This document shows, in pieces, positions 42,509 through 52,954 of a stretch of 64,000 nucleotides of DNA. Source of the stretch: Anaspis maculata (taxonomy: Eukaryota > Arthropoda > Insecta > Coleoptera > Scraptiidae). Position numbers and translations under genes: made by a program. The notes beneath the pieces were generated by a model. The model saw nothing but the letters and a program-made list of their open reading frames with translations. It did not search any database and was not told the origin of the DNA. The DNA is taken from assembly GCA_949128115.1 (NCBI GenBank), contig OX421963.1, forward strand, positions 78,549,635 to 78,613,634. The letters are read 5' to 3'. Numbering within the stretch: the stretch's first letter is position 1; each line of letters begins with the position of its first letter.

Positions 42509-42775
42509 ATGGCACAAACAATGGGGTACATTTCTTTTCCATCAAGTTTCTGCTACCAGAAGACCAGCGAGCTGAACCCATGGGCCGAGGAGTTCAAACC
42601 GAAACACTGCTATTCTTCCCCCACATTTTTCCGCCATCAGAAGACCAGTGAGCTAAACCCATCGGCCAAGGAGTTCAAACCAAAACAGTACAGCGTCAAA
42701 CTTGTTCTGAGATATGTAATAAAAAAATGTATTTTAGTATTCTACCCCAGAATGACTTCGTGGGGTCGCGGGTGA
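42509..42775 (+). CDS. PAM2 locus 3, exon A read-through (88 aa)
   Basis: Acceptor and ATG are intact and the exon carries SELNPWAEEFKP and SELNPSAKEFKP. The donor that follows in the other loci (CTGAG|GTATGT) reads CTGAG|ATATGT here, so normal splicing to exon B should fail and translation would run to the TGA at 42773. The product would be a short two-motif peptide lacking the C-terminal region. Confidence 0.4.
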   Translation: MAQTMGYISFPSSFCYQKTSELNPWAEEFKPKHCYSSPTFFRHQKTSELNPSAKEFKPKQYSVKLVLRYVIKKCILVFYPRMTSWGRG

Positions 42776-43132
42776 TCCTGGTGATAATTTTGACGTAGGT
42801 ACATACCCACACATGAGTGTGTTAACGGACATGAACTTTCAATGTTTTTCCGTTGGGATGAAACGATAGAAAATTTCGGATTTTTGGATATAAAGTCCAT
42901 TAGTCGCACCACATAGGATTACTTTTATTTGCAATTTTTCAAACGACCAACTAAGCGTCATATCTTGTGATTATCAACATCGTCACCACGTGATCCTTGC
43001 AGTGTTCGAGTGTTTCACTCTCGCTTTCACCTCATCTAAAGAAAAATTGATGATTCTCCTTCAATTTCTGCCTTATTTTGTTCAATTGGTTTATTAATAA
43101 CTTTTTGTTTTTGTTTTTGTAGTTCTGAGAAG

Positions 43133-43612
43133 ATGGAACAAACAATGGGGGACAATTATTCCTCTCCATCAAATTTCCGCTACCAGAAGACCAGCGAGCT
43201 GAACCTCTGGGCCGAGGAGTTCACACCGAAACACTGCTGCTGCGTCAAACTTGATCCAAATGCGCCGGAATTCGTTCCGGAAAGTTCAACAACCAGACAG
43301 GACCATGCCTGTCAATGGCAGTTTGATGACTTTGATGGGGCGCAAATCAAGATCCTGGAATTCATCATATACACCGGGAGAAATTCAGAGGCCAACATGA
43401 GACTAATTGGGAAATGTTTGCAGACGTTGCCGGCAAACACCACCCTAGATGATGTTCTGTTGATGTGCGAAACATCAGATTTTTACAAAAAACACATTTC
43501 GCATCTACAAAGCTCAGGAAATAAGGAAAAAGTGCAGCTGTTCGAGTTTCTGATAGAAACGAGCAAGGAGATCTTGTGCGAAATAAATGAATTTGAGCTT
43601 TGTTCAAACTAA
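43133..43612 (+). CDS. PAM2 locus 3, exon B (159 aa if started here)
   Basis: Open from its own ATG with acceptor TTTTTGTAG at 43115-43122. It carries one clear PAM2 peptide (SELNLWAEEFTP, with P to L), KLDPNAPEFVP, and the full C-terminal region. The exon A donor is lost, so expression would need exon 1 to splice directly to exon B or a promoter of its own (a TATAAAG remnant lies near 42889). A BEL/Pao element is inserted 24 bp after the stop. Confidence 0.45.
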   Translation: MEQTMGDNYSSPSNFRYQKTSELNLWAEEFTPKHCCCVKLDPNAPEFVPESSTTRQDHACQWQFDDFDGAQIKILEFIIYTGRNSEANMRLIGKCLQTLPANTTLDDVLLMCETSDFYKKHISHLQSSGNKEKVQLFEFLIETSKEILCEINEFELCSN

Positions 43613-43636
43613 TTATAAATTATTTCGTATACTTAC

Positions 43637-44602
43637 TGTCTCGGCCCCGTTCATTGAACACTGCATTCGTGTGCACTGAGGGTATGCAACCCAAAATATC
43701 CCTGTGTCGTCCAAGTCCTCACCCCTCACCCCCTGTTCGGTGTGCCTGGCACTTGGCTGTCAGGCGCAAGCGTAAACGAGCTCCAGCACTTTCTTCGGCC
43801 GTCTTCGGCATTCTTCGGCTTTCTTTCCGCTCGTGCCTTTGCCGCTTCGTTCGAAGCGGCGTTGATCTCCGTACGTCGAGCGGGAAGCCACGCCGTCTTT
43901 TTTTTGGTCATCGTTCTCGCGGCCATCTTGTCGTGCCATCGGCGTACATTCGTACTCGACCAGAAGCCCATCCAAGGCCCATCGCGTCCGATAGTGACTC
44001 CTGGAGGAGCTCTGCAGCATCTCCAAGTCCAGAAAGCGGCAGTTTTCACCGCTTTCACCGGGGAGCGGCTTGGATCAGCCAGCCGCACACAAAGCTCCAG
44101 TTTCGGACGGGATCGAGTCGTTCGTCCGCCATTTTGGTGACGAACACGGGCACTCGTGCATTTCACCAGGAAATCCACCACCAGAACGGCCATCCACCAC
44201 GACGCCGCCTTCGGACTCCGCCAGGACGACGCCGCCACCGAATAAGATCCCGTAAGTTCCATATTTTCCATTGTTTTTACCATTTACCGTTTATTCCCGT
44301 TTGCCGGGGTGTATACCTTCAGTGCAGTTCGTCTCGTTTTCAGGACGCCACTCGGCGCCAGCGAATCTGCCCCCGATCAGAACCACTCGGATTTTTCATT
44401 TCATTTAATTCACATTGTTTTTTTTTATTGTTTTGTAATTCTGTCTGTTTGTGTTTTTTTTTCTTTGTTTTGCATTAAAGTTTTTGATTGTTGTTGTGAA
44501 TTTTATTTCTGACTGTCGCTTGCTGCTTTCCTAATCCAAGAGTTATTGTTTTAATGCAGCCTTCATCGGAAGGCTGCCGTCTTTATGTGTACCGCGCTAA
44601 CA
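43637..44602 (+). repeat. 5' LTR of BEL/Pao copy 2
   Basis: 966 bp, TGTCTCGG..GCTAACA. Distinguished from copy 1 LTRs by a TTATTG insertion in the T-rich tract and TATTTCTGAC where copy 1 has TATTCCTGAC; its partner LTR shares both, so the two elements derive from different source copies. Confidence 0.93.
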
Positions 44603-44851
44603 TATAAATTGGTCCTTCGTAGCCGGATACAGGCTAAGCATGGTACAGTCAGGAATTTAATTCACCTCACTATTGAAACTTTAAAGTCACGGGTCAAACC
44701 CACGTGACACTTGTGCGTTGGTCCAGCGTGTTGATCAATTCGTTTTTCGCCCGTCTCATTCGCACTTTTTCACCTGGGTTGGGTTCGCCATTCAGGTACG
44801 CCAACCTAAGGGTCAGTTGCTTTGTTTTCATTTTTCTTTGTGTCGTACACA

Positions 44852-47800
44852 ATGGACACAACTTTATCGTCCATCGCGATAGCTATTGCGCGCCTTGAGC
44901 CCCTTCTGGAACAAGGCGTCACAGCTACCACCGAGCCAAGCCTCCAACCGGCATTTTTAGCCACGTTTGACATTGCGGCGGAAATTTACAACGGTTTCAA
45001 GAGCACGGTCAACACTGCCCCTCTCCCCAGTGCCTCCGAGGAGCAGAAGGCTACATTTCTTGAACGTACACTCCGGGCAGACAGCTTGTATGGCAAACTT
45101 GCTGCGGTAAAAGCCTCGTTTGCGAATTCAGAGCCGACTTCCTCGCTCTCTCGCCAAGCCTCGCAAACTTGGTTCGAGACAGGCCGGAGCAATGTCCGAT
45201 TGCCAAAAATCGCGTTGCCGTTGTTCGACGGAAAGTTAAAATCATGGCCACCATACTATGATCTATTCACGGCGTTAATACACAGAAACCAGTCTCTCTC
45301 AGATATTGAACGGTTTCAGTATCTGATCTCGTCTTTATCTGGTGAACCTCTCTCAATGGTTAAACACCTGCCATTGACGGGAGATAATTACATAATTGCG
45401 TTCGACTCGTTGGTTGAGAGATACCAGAACGACCGCGTGCTAGTCACTTTTTACTGGCAGTCGATGATGAACGCCTCCTCCGTCACATCTGACTCCGCGC
45501 AAGCGCTTCGCCATCTTGTGAACACGTTCAACGAAAATTTAGTGGCGCTCGAGCAGTATCCGCATATCGACCTGTGGGATTTCACCCTGTCGAGCATGCT
45601 GCTCCAGAAACTCGATGAGTCGACGCGAAAACGTTTCGAGGTGCAGTCAGCTGGCACCCCCTTCCCCAAATACGAAGACGTCAAGTCTTTCGTGCTCGAC
45701 CAATGCAAGGCTTTCGAGGCAACTGCCTTAAATTCTAAAACGCAATCGAACTCCCGCTCCACACGGGCAAACACCGTTACCGTGAAGCCCGAGGTCAGCC
45801 GCAAGTCGTGGGCCTCACATACGTTGGTGTCTCAGACTTCATCTGCCCCAGCGACGTCGCATGAGTCAGCATGTTCTCATTGTGGGGCGAGAAGTCATAG
45901 AGTCACCGCGTGCAAGACTTTTCTGTCAATGTCCCCAAATGACAGATATTTGGCGGTCAAACAGAAAAGGCTCTGTCTCAACTGCTTGAGCACCAATCAC
46001 GGCGCTCCAAAATGTCCATCGTCGTATTCGTGTCGGCAGTGCCACGCAAGGCATCACACCTTGCTGCACTTCCCCAAGCCACATAGAACTGCAGGTCATG
46101 AGTCACCCAGTTCTTTATCGAATCCAGTTGAATTACCGCAAATCGTTTCCCCTGGTCTTCCAGAAAATGTCGCGAATTCGGTGACGAATCTCGCCTCAAG
46201 CCTCAAGGCAGCTCATGTTTTGTTGGCCACGGCAATCGTTCACGTTCGTGACCGGTGGGGAGGCTACCAAAGCCTCCGTGCGCTCATAGACCCTGCCAGT
46301 CAGGCATCGTTTATTTTGGACTCCTGCGTGCGCAAATTGGGTCTATCCCCATCAAATCACAATGTGCCCGTTTTTGGCTTGGGTCTCACCCCCGCCAATT
46401 CGACGTGTGGCACAGTCACTTGCCAGGTCAAGGCTGATGATGAGTCTCTCCCAATCCCTGAATTGGAGTTAATTGTCCTGCGCAGGATTTGTGGTAACCT
46501 GCCAGACACCGCTTTGAACCCGGATCAATTCCACTTGAACTTATCGAATCTGGCGGATCCCACATGGTTCAAGCCAGGCCCCATTCAAGTGTTGTTGGGC
46601 GCCGACGTTTATCCGTCAGTCGTGAAAGAGGGAATCGTCTCGTCAGGTCCGTCACAGCCTGTTGCCATAAACACCATTTTTGGCTGGGCTCTTCTCGGTC
46701 CCTTTCAAACCCCGTCAAAACCTCTGCATTCCTTTTTGGTTTGCACTCCAACTGGAATCGACGAGTCTCTGCACAAATTTTGGGAAGTAGAGGAAATCTC
46801 GTCACCATCGTCCAAAACACGTTTGTCCCCAGATGATGAACGTGCAGAAATTTGTTTCCGGGACTCTGTCTACCGTTGTCCGTCAGGTCGTTTTGGGGTT
46901 TCGCTTCCCTTCAAAAGGGAGTCCCCCACCTTTGAACATTGCAGGTCTATGGCTGACCGCCGTTGGTTAGCTATCGAACGTCGCCTGGTCCGTCAGGACA
47001 CACTCCGTGATCTGTACATAGCATTCATGCGCGACTACCTCGACCTAGGTCACATGACCTTGCTGGACGCAGAACCTCCAGATTCTGAGGCGTATTACAT
47101 CCCTCATCATCCGATCGTCAAGATCGAAGACGACAAGCCGAAAATTCGCGTCGTTTTTGATGCTTCGGCGCAAGCGCCGAATCATTTCTCTCTCAACGAG
47201 ACGCTTCTCGTCGGTCCTAAGTTACAACAGGACATAGCAGCTTTGCTACTGCAGTTTCGGTGTGAGCCGATCGTTTTTACTTGTGACATCCGTCAGATGT
47301 ATCGGCAGATACTTATCTCGCCCGAACATCGCAAGTATCAACTCATTCGCTTTCGTTTCTCCCCTGATCGACCCATTGAAACGTACCAATTGAACACCAT
47401 TACATACGGTGTTTCTTCGGCACCGTTTCTAGCGGTTCGCACGTTGCTTCACTTGGCAGAACAAAGCGCCTCGAAGTTTCCATTGGCTTCGCAGGCAATT
47501 CGCCGTAATTTGTATGTAGACGATCTACTTTGCGGTGCGAACTCCGTGGAATCAGCACGGGAATTACAAACGCAGCTAATCAACCTGCTCCAATCGGGTT
47601 GCTTTGAATTGCGCAAGTGGGCAAGCAATCACCCTGATGTGCTGCAAGACATACCACTTGATCACGTTCGAACTCAGCCGTCCACTTTCAGTGACGTTGC
47701 TGACAATACTGTAAAAATTCTTGGCCTCCAGTGGCAAGCGGCAACAGACATCGTATGTCAGCAGTGGTTGCGTTTTCAATCCGAGCTATCGCAACTTTCG

Positions 47801-49873
47801 CGGTTGCAAATTCCACGGCATACTTTTCCGTCGCCTGCAGACAGGTGCCAGTTGCACGCCTTTTGCGACGCATCTGAATCTGGGTACGCGAGCGTGTTGT
47901 ACGTTCGTTACCTTCGAAATGGTGTTCCCACCATTCGTCTCCTAATCGCCAAATCAAAGGTGGCTCCAGTCAAATTGCTGACCGTACCCCGTCTCGAATT
48001 GTGTGCAGCGGTCCTACTTTCCAATCTCGTTGCCTTCACCGTTGCAGCGCTCGCAGGAACCGTACAGTTCGATGCCATATTTGCGTGGACCGATTCTACG
48101 GTTGTTCTCAGCTGGCTGCGTTCCTCTTCGCACCGCTGGAAAACATTTGTTGCTCACCGTGTTGAGCATATTCAACAGCGTGTCCCGCCTCAGTGTTGGA
48201 GACATGTCTCAACATCGGACAATCCCGCCGACCCAGCTTCGCGCGGATTGTTTCCCGAAGACATGCTTTCGTGCTCCCTCTGGTGGTCTGGCCCACCTTT
48301 TCTGTCATCAGCGGATGACACATGGCCGAATGACAAATTCTCCGTGTCCTCCCCAGACATTGCGTCTGAAGAGCGAAAGCTCGCTTTGGTCGTGCGTGTG
48401 CCGCAGCCGCCGCCGATTGACATCGACGACCTCTTTTTGCGCATATCCTCCTTACGGAAGATTCAGGGCGCTGTCGCCTATTTCTATCGGTTCTGCAAAT
48501 GCAAGTCCGATGAGAAGTTCACAGGACCTCTCTCGGATACAGAACTCCATTTTGCCTTGTTGTACATTGTCAAACATGTACAGCAGAAGGTATTTGCCGT
48601 CGAAATCGCGTCGTTACGCAACGGCAAACCCTGTTCAAGACCCTTTCGAAAACTTTCACCCTTTCTCGATCGTGACGATGTTCTCCGCGTCGGCGGACGT
48701 TTGAAGCATTGTCATGAGTTGCCATTTGCAACCAGACACCCTGCTCTTCTTCCATCTCGTCACGTCTTGACAGGACTCGTCATTCGACAAGTTCATTCCC
48801 GACATTGCCACCCGGGACTCAACAATACCTGCTATCTCCTGCAGCAAAATTTTTGGATATTGTCCACGCGACGCGCGGTACGGCACTATCTTGCATCGTG
48901 TTACCGGTGCTTCCGGACTAGGCCGCAAACTTTTTCTCCCACCATGGGCGACCTCCCCTCGGCGCGAATTTCTCAGCTAAAACCTTTTAGCTGCGTCGGG
49001 CTCGACTATGGTGGCCCTTTTCCAATCCTCATGTCACGCGCTCGCGGTGTCAGAACTACGAAGGCGTACATCTGTCTTTTCGTGTGCTTCGCCACCAAGG
49101 CATTGCACGTCGAGGTTGCCTCCGATCTCTCAACAGATGCTTTCCTCGCTGCCTTGCGCAGATTCATTGCCCGGCGCGGTCGTTGCTCTACCATCTATAG
49201 CGACAATGGCACAAACTTTGTCGGAGCTCATAGGCAATTGACGATGTCAATGCAACTCGCCGCGGAATCCGAAGCCATCACTTGGCGCTTCATTCCTCCC
49301 TCCAGTCCCCACTTTGGCGGGCTGTGGGAAAGCGGCATAAAAGCTGTCAAAACTCATCTATCTCGCGTGATAGGTGATCAAATACTCACCTTTGAAGAGC
49401 TGACCACGTTGGTCACCCAAGTTGAAGCGTTGCTCAACTCACGGCCACTTTCGGAGCTGGGCTCGGATCCAAATGATCTGTGCCCATTGACGCCTGGTCA
49501 TTTTTTGACGCTCGAGCCGTTAACGGCCCCACCTGACCCAGATTTGTCCCACCTCAAGATCAGCAGGTTGTCGCGATGGCAGTTGGTCCAATCCATGCAA
49601 CAGCGTTTCTGGGCGCGTTGGCGCGACGAATATCTACACACGCTGTACCAACGCGGCAAGTGGCACAAGTCACGTCACCTTGAATCCGCAGATGTGGGGT
49701 CTTTAGTCCTCATCAAGGACGAAAACGCTCCCCCTCTGAAGTGGAGGTTAGGCAGAATTTCAAAACTCTTCCCCGGCAAAGATGGCATTTGTCGTGTCGC
49801 AGATGTCCGTACTCAACGCGACGTTCTGCGACGCCCAATGGTCAAACTTTGTCCCCTCCCTTCAGGACAGTGA
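44852..49873 (+). CDS. BEL/Pao Gag-Pol polyprotein, copy 2 (in-frame deletion)
   Basis: About 1673 aa from the preferred ATG at 44852. Gag region, zinc knuckles, protease (ALIDPASQ), reverse transcriptase (FTCDIRQMYRQI, YVDD near 47513-47524), RNase H (AFCDASES) and integrase (SDNGTNF..GLWESG) are all retained. 59 residues between RT and RNase H are missing; copy 1 has YDPLGFLCPVAFFAKHL there. This is the conserved A17-region connection, so activity in cis is doubtful although the frame stays open. It may still be mobilised in trans. A HFSLNE/HLSLNE change and a few other substitutions separate it from copy 1. Confidence 0.92.
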   Translation: MDTTLSSIAIAIARLEPLLEQGVTATTEPSLQPAFLATFDIAAEIYNGFKSTVNTAPLPSASEEQKATFLERTLRADSLYGKLAAVKASFANSEPTSSLSRQASQTWFETGRSNVRLPKIALPLFDGKLKSWPPYYDLFTALIHRNQSLSDIERFQYLISSLSGEPLSMVKHLPLTGDNYIIAFDSLVERYQNDRVLVTFYWQSMMNASSVTSDSAQALRHLVNTFNENLVALEQYPHIDLWDFTLSSMLLQKLDESTRKRFEVQSAGTPFPKYEDVKSFVLDQCKAFEATALNSKTQSNSRSTRANTVTVKPEVSRKSWASHTLVSQTSSAPATSHESACSHCGARSHRVTACKTFLSMSPNDRYLAVKQKRLCLNCLSTNHGAPKCPSSYSCRQCHARHHTLLHFPKPHRTAGHESPSSLSNPVELPQIVSPGLPENVANSVTNLASSLKAAHVLLATAIVHVRDRWGGYQSLRALIDPASQASFILDSCVRKLGLSPSNHNVPVFGLGLTPANSTCGTVTCQVKADDESLPIPELELIVLRRICGNLPDTALNPDQFHLNLSNLADPTWFKPGPIQVLLGADVYPSVVKEGIVSSGPSQPVAINTIFGWALLGPFQTPSKPLHSFLVCTPTGIDESLHKFWEVEEISSPSSKTRLSPDDERAEICFRDSVYRCPSGRFGVSLPFKRESPTFEHCRSMADRRWLAIERRLVRQDTLRDLYIAFMRDYLDLGHMTLLDAEPPDSEAYYIPHHPIVKIEDDKPKIRVVFDASAQAPNHFSLNETLLVGPKLQQDIAALLLQFRCEPIVFTCDIRQMYRQILISPEHRKYQLIRFRFSPDRPIETYQLNTITYGVSSAPFLAVRTLLHLAEQSASKFPLASQAIRRNLYVDDLLCGANSVESARELQTQLINLLQSGCFELRKWASNHPDVLQDIPLDHVRTQPSTFSDVADNTVKILGLQWQAATDIVCQQWLRFQSELSQLSRLQIPRHTFPSPADRCQLHAFCDASESGYASVLYVRYLRNGVPTIRLLIAKSKVAPVKLLTVPRLELCAAVLLSNLVAFTVAALAGTVQFDAIFAWTDSTVVLSWLRSSSHRWKTFVAHRVEHIQQRVPPQCWRHVSTSDNPADPASRGLFPEDMLSCSLWWSGPPFLSSADDTWPNDKFSVSSPDIASEERKLALVVRVPQPPPIDIDDLFLRISSLRKIQGAVAYFYRFCKCKSDEKFTGPLSDTELHFALLYIVKHVQQKVFAVEIASLRNGKPCSRPFRKLSPFLDRDDVLRVGGRLKHCHELPFATRHPALLPSRHVLTGLVIRQVHSRHCHPGLNNTCYLLQQNFWILSTRRAVRHYLASCYRCFRTRPQTFSPTMGDLPSARISQLKPFSCVGLDYGGPFPILMSRARGVRTTKAYICLFVCFATKALHVEVASDLSTDAFLAALRRFIARRGRCSTIYSDNGTNFVGAHRQLTMSMQLAAESEAITWRFIPPSSPHFGGLWESGIKAVKTHLSRVIGDQILTFEELTTLVTQVEALLNSRPLSELGSDPNDLCPLTPGHFLTLEPLTAPPDPDLSHLKISRLSRWQLVQSMQQRFWARWRDEYLHTLYQRGKWHKSRHLESADVGSLVLIKDENAPPLKWRLGRISKLFPGKDGICRVADVRTQRDVLRRPMVKLCPLPSGQ

Positions 49874-49992
49874 GCATTCTGTGTTTTCACTTCCGTCATT
49901 GTTTTCACTATGCTCTTTCTTTTTGTATCATGTTTGATTTCATTAATTTTTGAACTTTGAAAATACCCCGAGTGGTATTTTGGTGGGGAGTA

Positions 49993-50958
49993 TGTCTCGG
50001 CCCCGTTCATTGAACACTGCATTCGTGTGCACTGAGGGTATGCAACCCAAAATATCCCTGTGTCGTCCAAGTCCTCACCCCTCACCCCCTGTTCGGTGTG
50101 CCTGGCACTTGGCTGTCAGGCGCAAGCGTAAACGAGCTCCAGCACTTTCTTCGGCCGTCTTCGGCATTCTTCGGCTTTCTTTCCGCTCGTGCCTTTGCCG
50201 CTTCGTTCGAAGCGGCGTTGATCTCCGTACGTCGAGCGGGAAGCCACGCCGTCTTTTTTTTGGTCATCGTTCTCGCGGCCATCTTGTCGTGCCATCGGCG
50301 TACATTCGTACTCGACCAGAAGCCCATCCAAGGCCCATCGCTTCCGATAGTGACTCCTGGAGGAGCTCTGCAGCATCTCCAAGTCCAGAAAGCGGCAGTT
50401 TTCACCGCTTTCACCGGGGAGCGGCTTGGATCAGCCAGCCGCACACAAAGCTCCAGTTTCGGACGGGATCGAGTCGTTCGTCCGCCATTTTGGTGACGAA
50501 CACGGGCACTCGTGCATTTCACCAGGAAATCCACCACCAGAACGGCCATCCACCACGACGCCGCCTTCGGACTCCGCCAGGACGACGCCGCCACCGAATA
50601 AGATCCCGTAAGTTCCATATTTTCCATTGTTTTTACCATTTACCGTTTATTCCCGTTTGCCGGGGTGTATACCTTCAGTGCAGTTCGTCTCGTTTTCAGG
50701 ACGCCACTCGGCGCCAGCGAATCTGCCCCCGATCAGAACCACTCGGATTTTTCATTTCATTTAATTCACATTGTTTTTTTTTATTGTTTTGTAATTCTGT
50801 CTGTTTGTGTTTTTTTTTCTTTGTTTTGCATTAAAGTTTTTGATTGTTGTTGTGAATTTTATTTCTGACTGTCGCTTGCTGCTTTCCTAATCCAAGAGTT
50901 ATTGTTTTAATGCAGCCTTCATCGGAAGGCTGCCGTCTTTATGTGTACCGCGCTAACA
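49993..50958 (+). repeat. 3' LTR of BEL/Pao copy 2
   Basis: 966 bp, identical by eye to the 5' LTR except one G to T near 50342. Preceded by the TTTTGGTGGGGAGTA purine tract and followed by CTTAC. Confidence 0.93.
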
Positions 50959-51240
50959 CTTACAACAGACAGTTCCATCAAAATCTTAGAAGCAAATAAC
51001 TTTATCACGCTCATAGTAACGAAGCAACTTACCATGCTATTGGCTGTTACATAAGTAGCAACCACGAGCGTGATAAAGTTAATTCGCCTCTAAAACTTTA
51101 TTGGAACTGGCTGTTGATAGATGTAGATGCTTTTATTGGTGATATACTTGTATGATTTGTTTTACTTGTAATATTCTGTGCTAAATAAATATAGATGGAA
51201 ACTTTAATTTCATATCTTGTGGTGTATTTTTTTCTAATTG
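50959..51240 (+). other. Displaced 3' UTR of PAM2 locus 3
   Basis: It continues the 3' UTR homologous to 37600-37870, including the stem-loop and AATAAA at 51184, now separated from the exon B stop by the 7.3-kb retrotransposon. Confidence 0.7.
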
Positions 51241-52198
51241 GCGACCCATCACAATTTGTTCGATATTACGGAGAATTTGAGAATTTTTTTTTGAAAAATG
51301 ACTACGAAATTATATCTCATTTACCGGCAATCAAAGAGGCTTCGTACAAACAACCGGGACTCATATCAATACTTCAATCTTGGACAGTATCTTAAAAACA
51401 GCAAAGAAGGAAAAACGAGACTGCTGCATCTTATATCTTGATATCGGGAAAGCCTATGATAACATTGGACATACTCACCTAGAAAAGACTCTCGAATCTC
51501 TGACTTCACCAAAGAAATTACGTCAAATTATCATCAATTCACAAATAGGAAATACCACTCAAATCGAAATTGTAAAAAGAAAAACTCGGGAGATCACTTC
51601 AATAAGAGGGGTTATGCAAGGTTCACCTTTGTCCTCGTCCCTGTATAACCTTCGCGTTGACCACGTCCTGGACGAGTTGTCCGAAGCGGCCGTTTCCGAC
51701 CATCTTGGATTCAAGATTGACAGTGATCTCAAACCAGTGAGTGTCTTAGGATTCGCCGACGACACGGTTCTTATTGGGAACACTAAACAGACAGCGTCAA
51801 TGTTATATGGAGCGGCAATTGAACTCTTCGAAGAGATTGGTCTGAATTTGAACCATAGTAAGACAAAAATTATAAACGTGATCAAAGGGAGATTAGTAGA
51901 AGAAGAAATTATAGTGAACGGGACCAAAATAAAATCGATTGGCAGGAATGAAGCCATCAAATACCTGGGCGTTACATTTAGTAACGAAATTACATATAAT
52001 CCATCAGAAGTAATTGCTAAATTGGGAACCAAATTAGAAATAGAAACCACTCATTCTTATCTTAAGGAACGGCAGAAACTGATCATCCTAAACCATCACA
52101 TATGGCCTACTATGACCTGCAACTTCCAATGGGCTCCGTTATTATCTTTGACTAAAGAATTTCTTAATGACATTGATAAGATGATCCGATGTTGATGC
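51241..52198 (+). pseudogene. R2-like reverse transcriptase fragment with intact core
   Basis: 271 open codons from 51380 to 52195 cover LYLDIGKAYDNIGH, RGVMQGSPLSSSLYNL, KPVSVLGFADDTVLIG and the thumb. It lacks the 4-bp deletion and the in-frame stop found in the copies at 38.4 and 62.0 kb, so it is nearer the ancestral sequence. It breaks off at GATGATCCGATGT, after which unrelated sequence follows, and there is no endonuclease. The upstream stretch from 51241 is in another frame. Confidence 0.75.
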
Positions 52199-52346
52199 AA
52201 TGTAATCTTATTCTTTACTCAAAATGGTTTTTAATATTCACTTATTCATTATTACAATAAACTGCGTTCTTATTAGCGCAATAGCGCTTTTTTCCTAACG
52301 TTGGCAACGGAAGAGATTGAGATGCTGCGTCGGTAAATAAGTCAAG

Positions 52347-52824
52347 TTGGAAACGTCATTGTTTGACGTTCGACGTTCGAGTTTGCAGGTTAGTTGCAGT
52401 TCGGAAGATGAAAAACGCTTTCACACAAAAAGTGCAGTAGACCTACTCGGAATCAGAAGTGGCATTCATGTAATAACCAGCTGCACTGGAATTTCTTACC
52501 AAATTCAGGGTGCTACTGCGAAATGGACAAATCAGAGGATATTATACCTGAGAATGGACAAGACCGGCGTAAGTAATACAAAGTTAAGCTATGATGAGGG
52601 CTATGATTGATTTTATCGAAATAATTGAAGGTTTTTTTTTCTTTAGCATAAAGGAATCCTTCGACTGATCTTGGAAAGTGCAGGAGCTTTCAGACATTTT
52701 CCAAATGAACCAATGGAGATGGAACGCTTTGATCGATTGACACTTTTCAACATACAAATTATTTGTAGAAGGCAATTGAGTAAAATGCGTTATAACTGTA
52801 CTGAATTTGTTTTAATGATTTAAT
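52347..52824 (+). CDS. Possible two-exon gene, unrecognised
   Basis: Exon 1 is open from 52347 to 52569 and ends MDKTG followed by donor GTAAGT. A pyrimidine-rich TTTTTTTTTCTTTAG precedes exon 2, which stays open in the joined phase-0 frame for about 58 codons (HKGILRLILESAG, FRHFPNEPMEMERFDRL, LFNIQIICRRQL) to a TAA near 52823. Total about 130 residues. The strong splice signals and frame agreement are the evidence; I recognise no family and the start is uncertain because an acceptor-like TTTGCAG lies at 52382-52388. Confidence 0.35.
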
Positions 52825-52954
52825 GAAACAATACGGAAGTAAAACAAAGTTTAAAGTCAAGGAACATACTCAAAAAACATGATTATTACATGAACGACAC
52901 AGATGATGAACGGTTAGTAGTGACACGAAGCTCAGACACATACTTCAGTAAAGC

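Larger units (their letters stand above)
40453..43636. repeat. Partial third segmental unit
   Basis: It starts inside the TIR element (AAATACAACATACGCGCCCC) and follows the same order as copy P: minisatellite, upstream block, PAM2 gene. It is more diverged from P and Q than they are from each other. It continues after the second BEL/Pao element at 50959-52198. Confidence 0.75.
43637..50958 (+). mobile_element. BEL/Pao LTR retrotransposon, copy 2
   Basis: A 7322-bp element of the same family as copy 1, with 966-bp LTRs and a target duplication CTTAC (43632-43636 and 50959-50963). The empty site is visible in genes 2 and 5 (CGTATACTTACAACAG near 37600 and 61240). The LTRs differ by one substitution seen by eye (GCGTCCG against GCTTCCG near 50342). 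The gag-pol frame is open but shortened by an internal 177-bp deletion. Confidence 0.95.

Noticed and set aside
42711..42720. AT-AC (U12-type) intron at locus 3
   Set aside because: ATATGTAA does not match the ATATCCTT consensus and the acceptor is an ordinary AG; a simple donor mutation is the better explanation.
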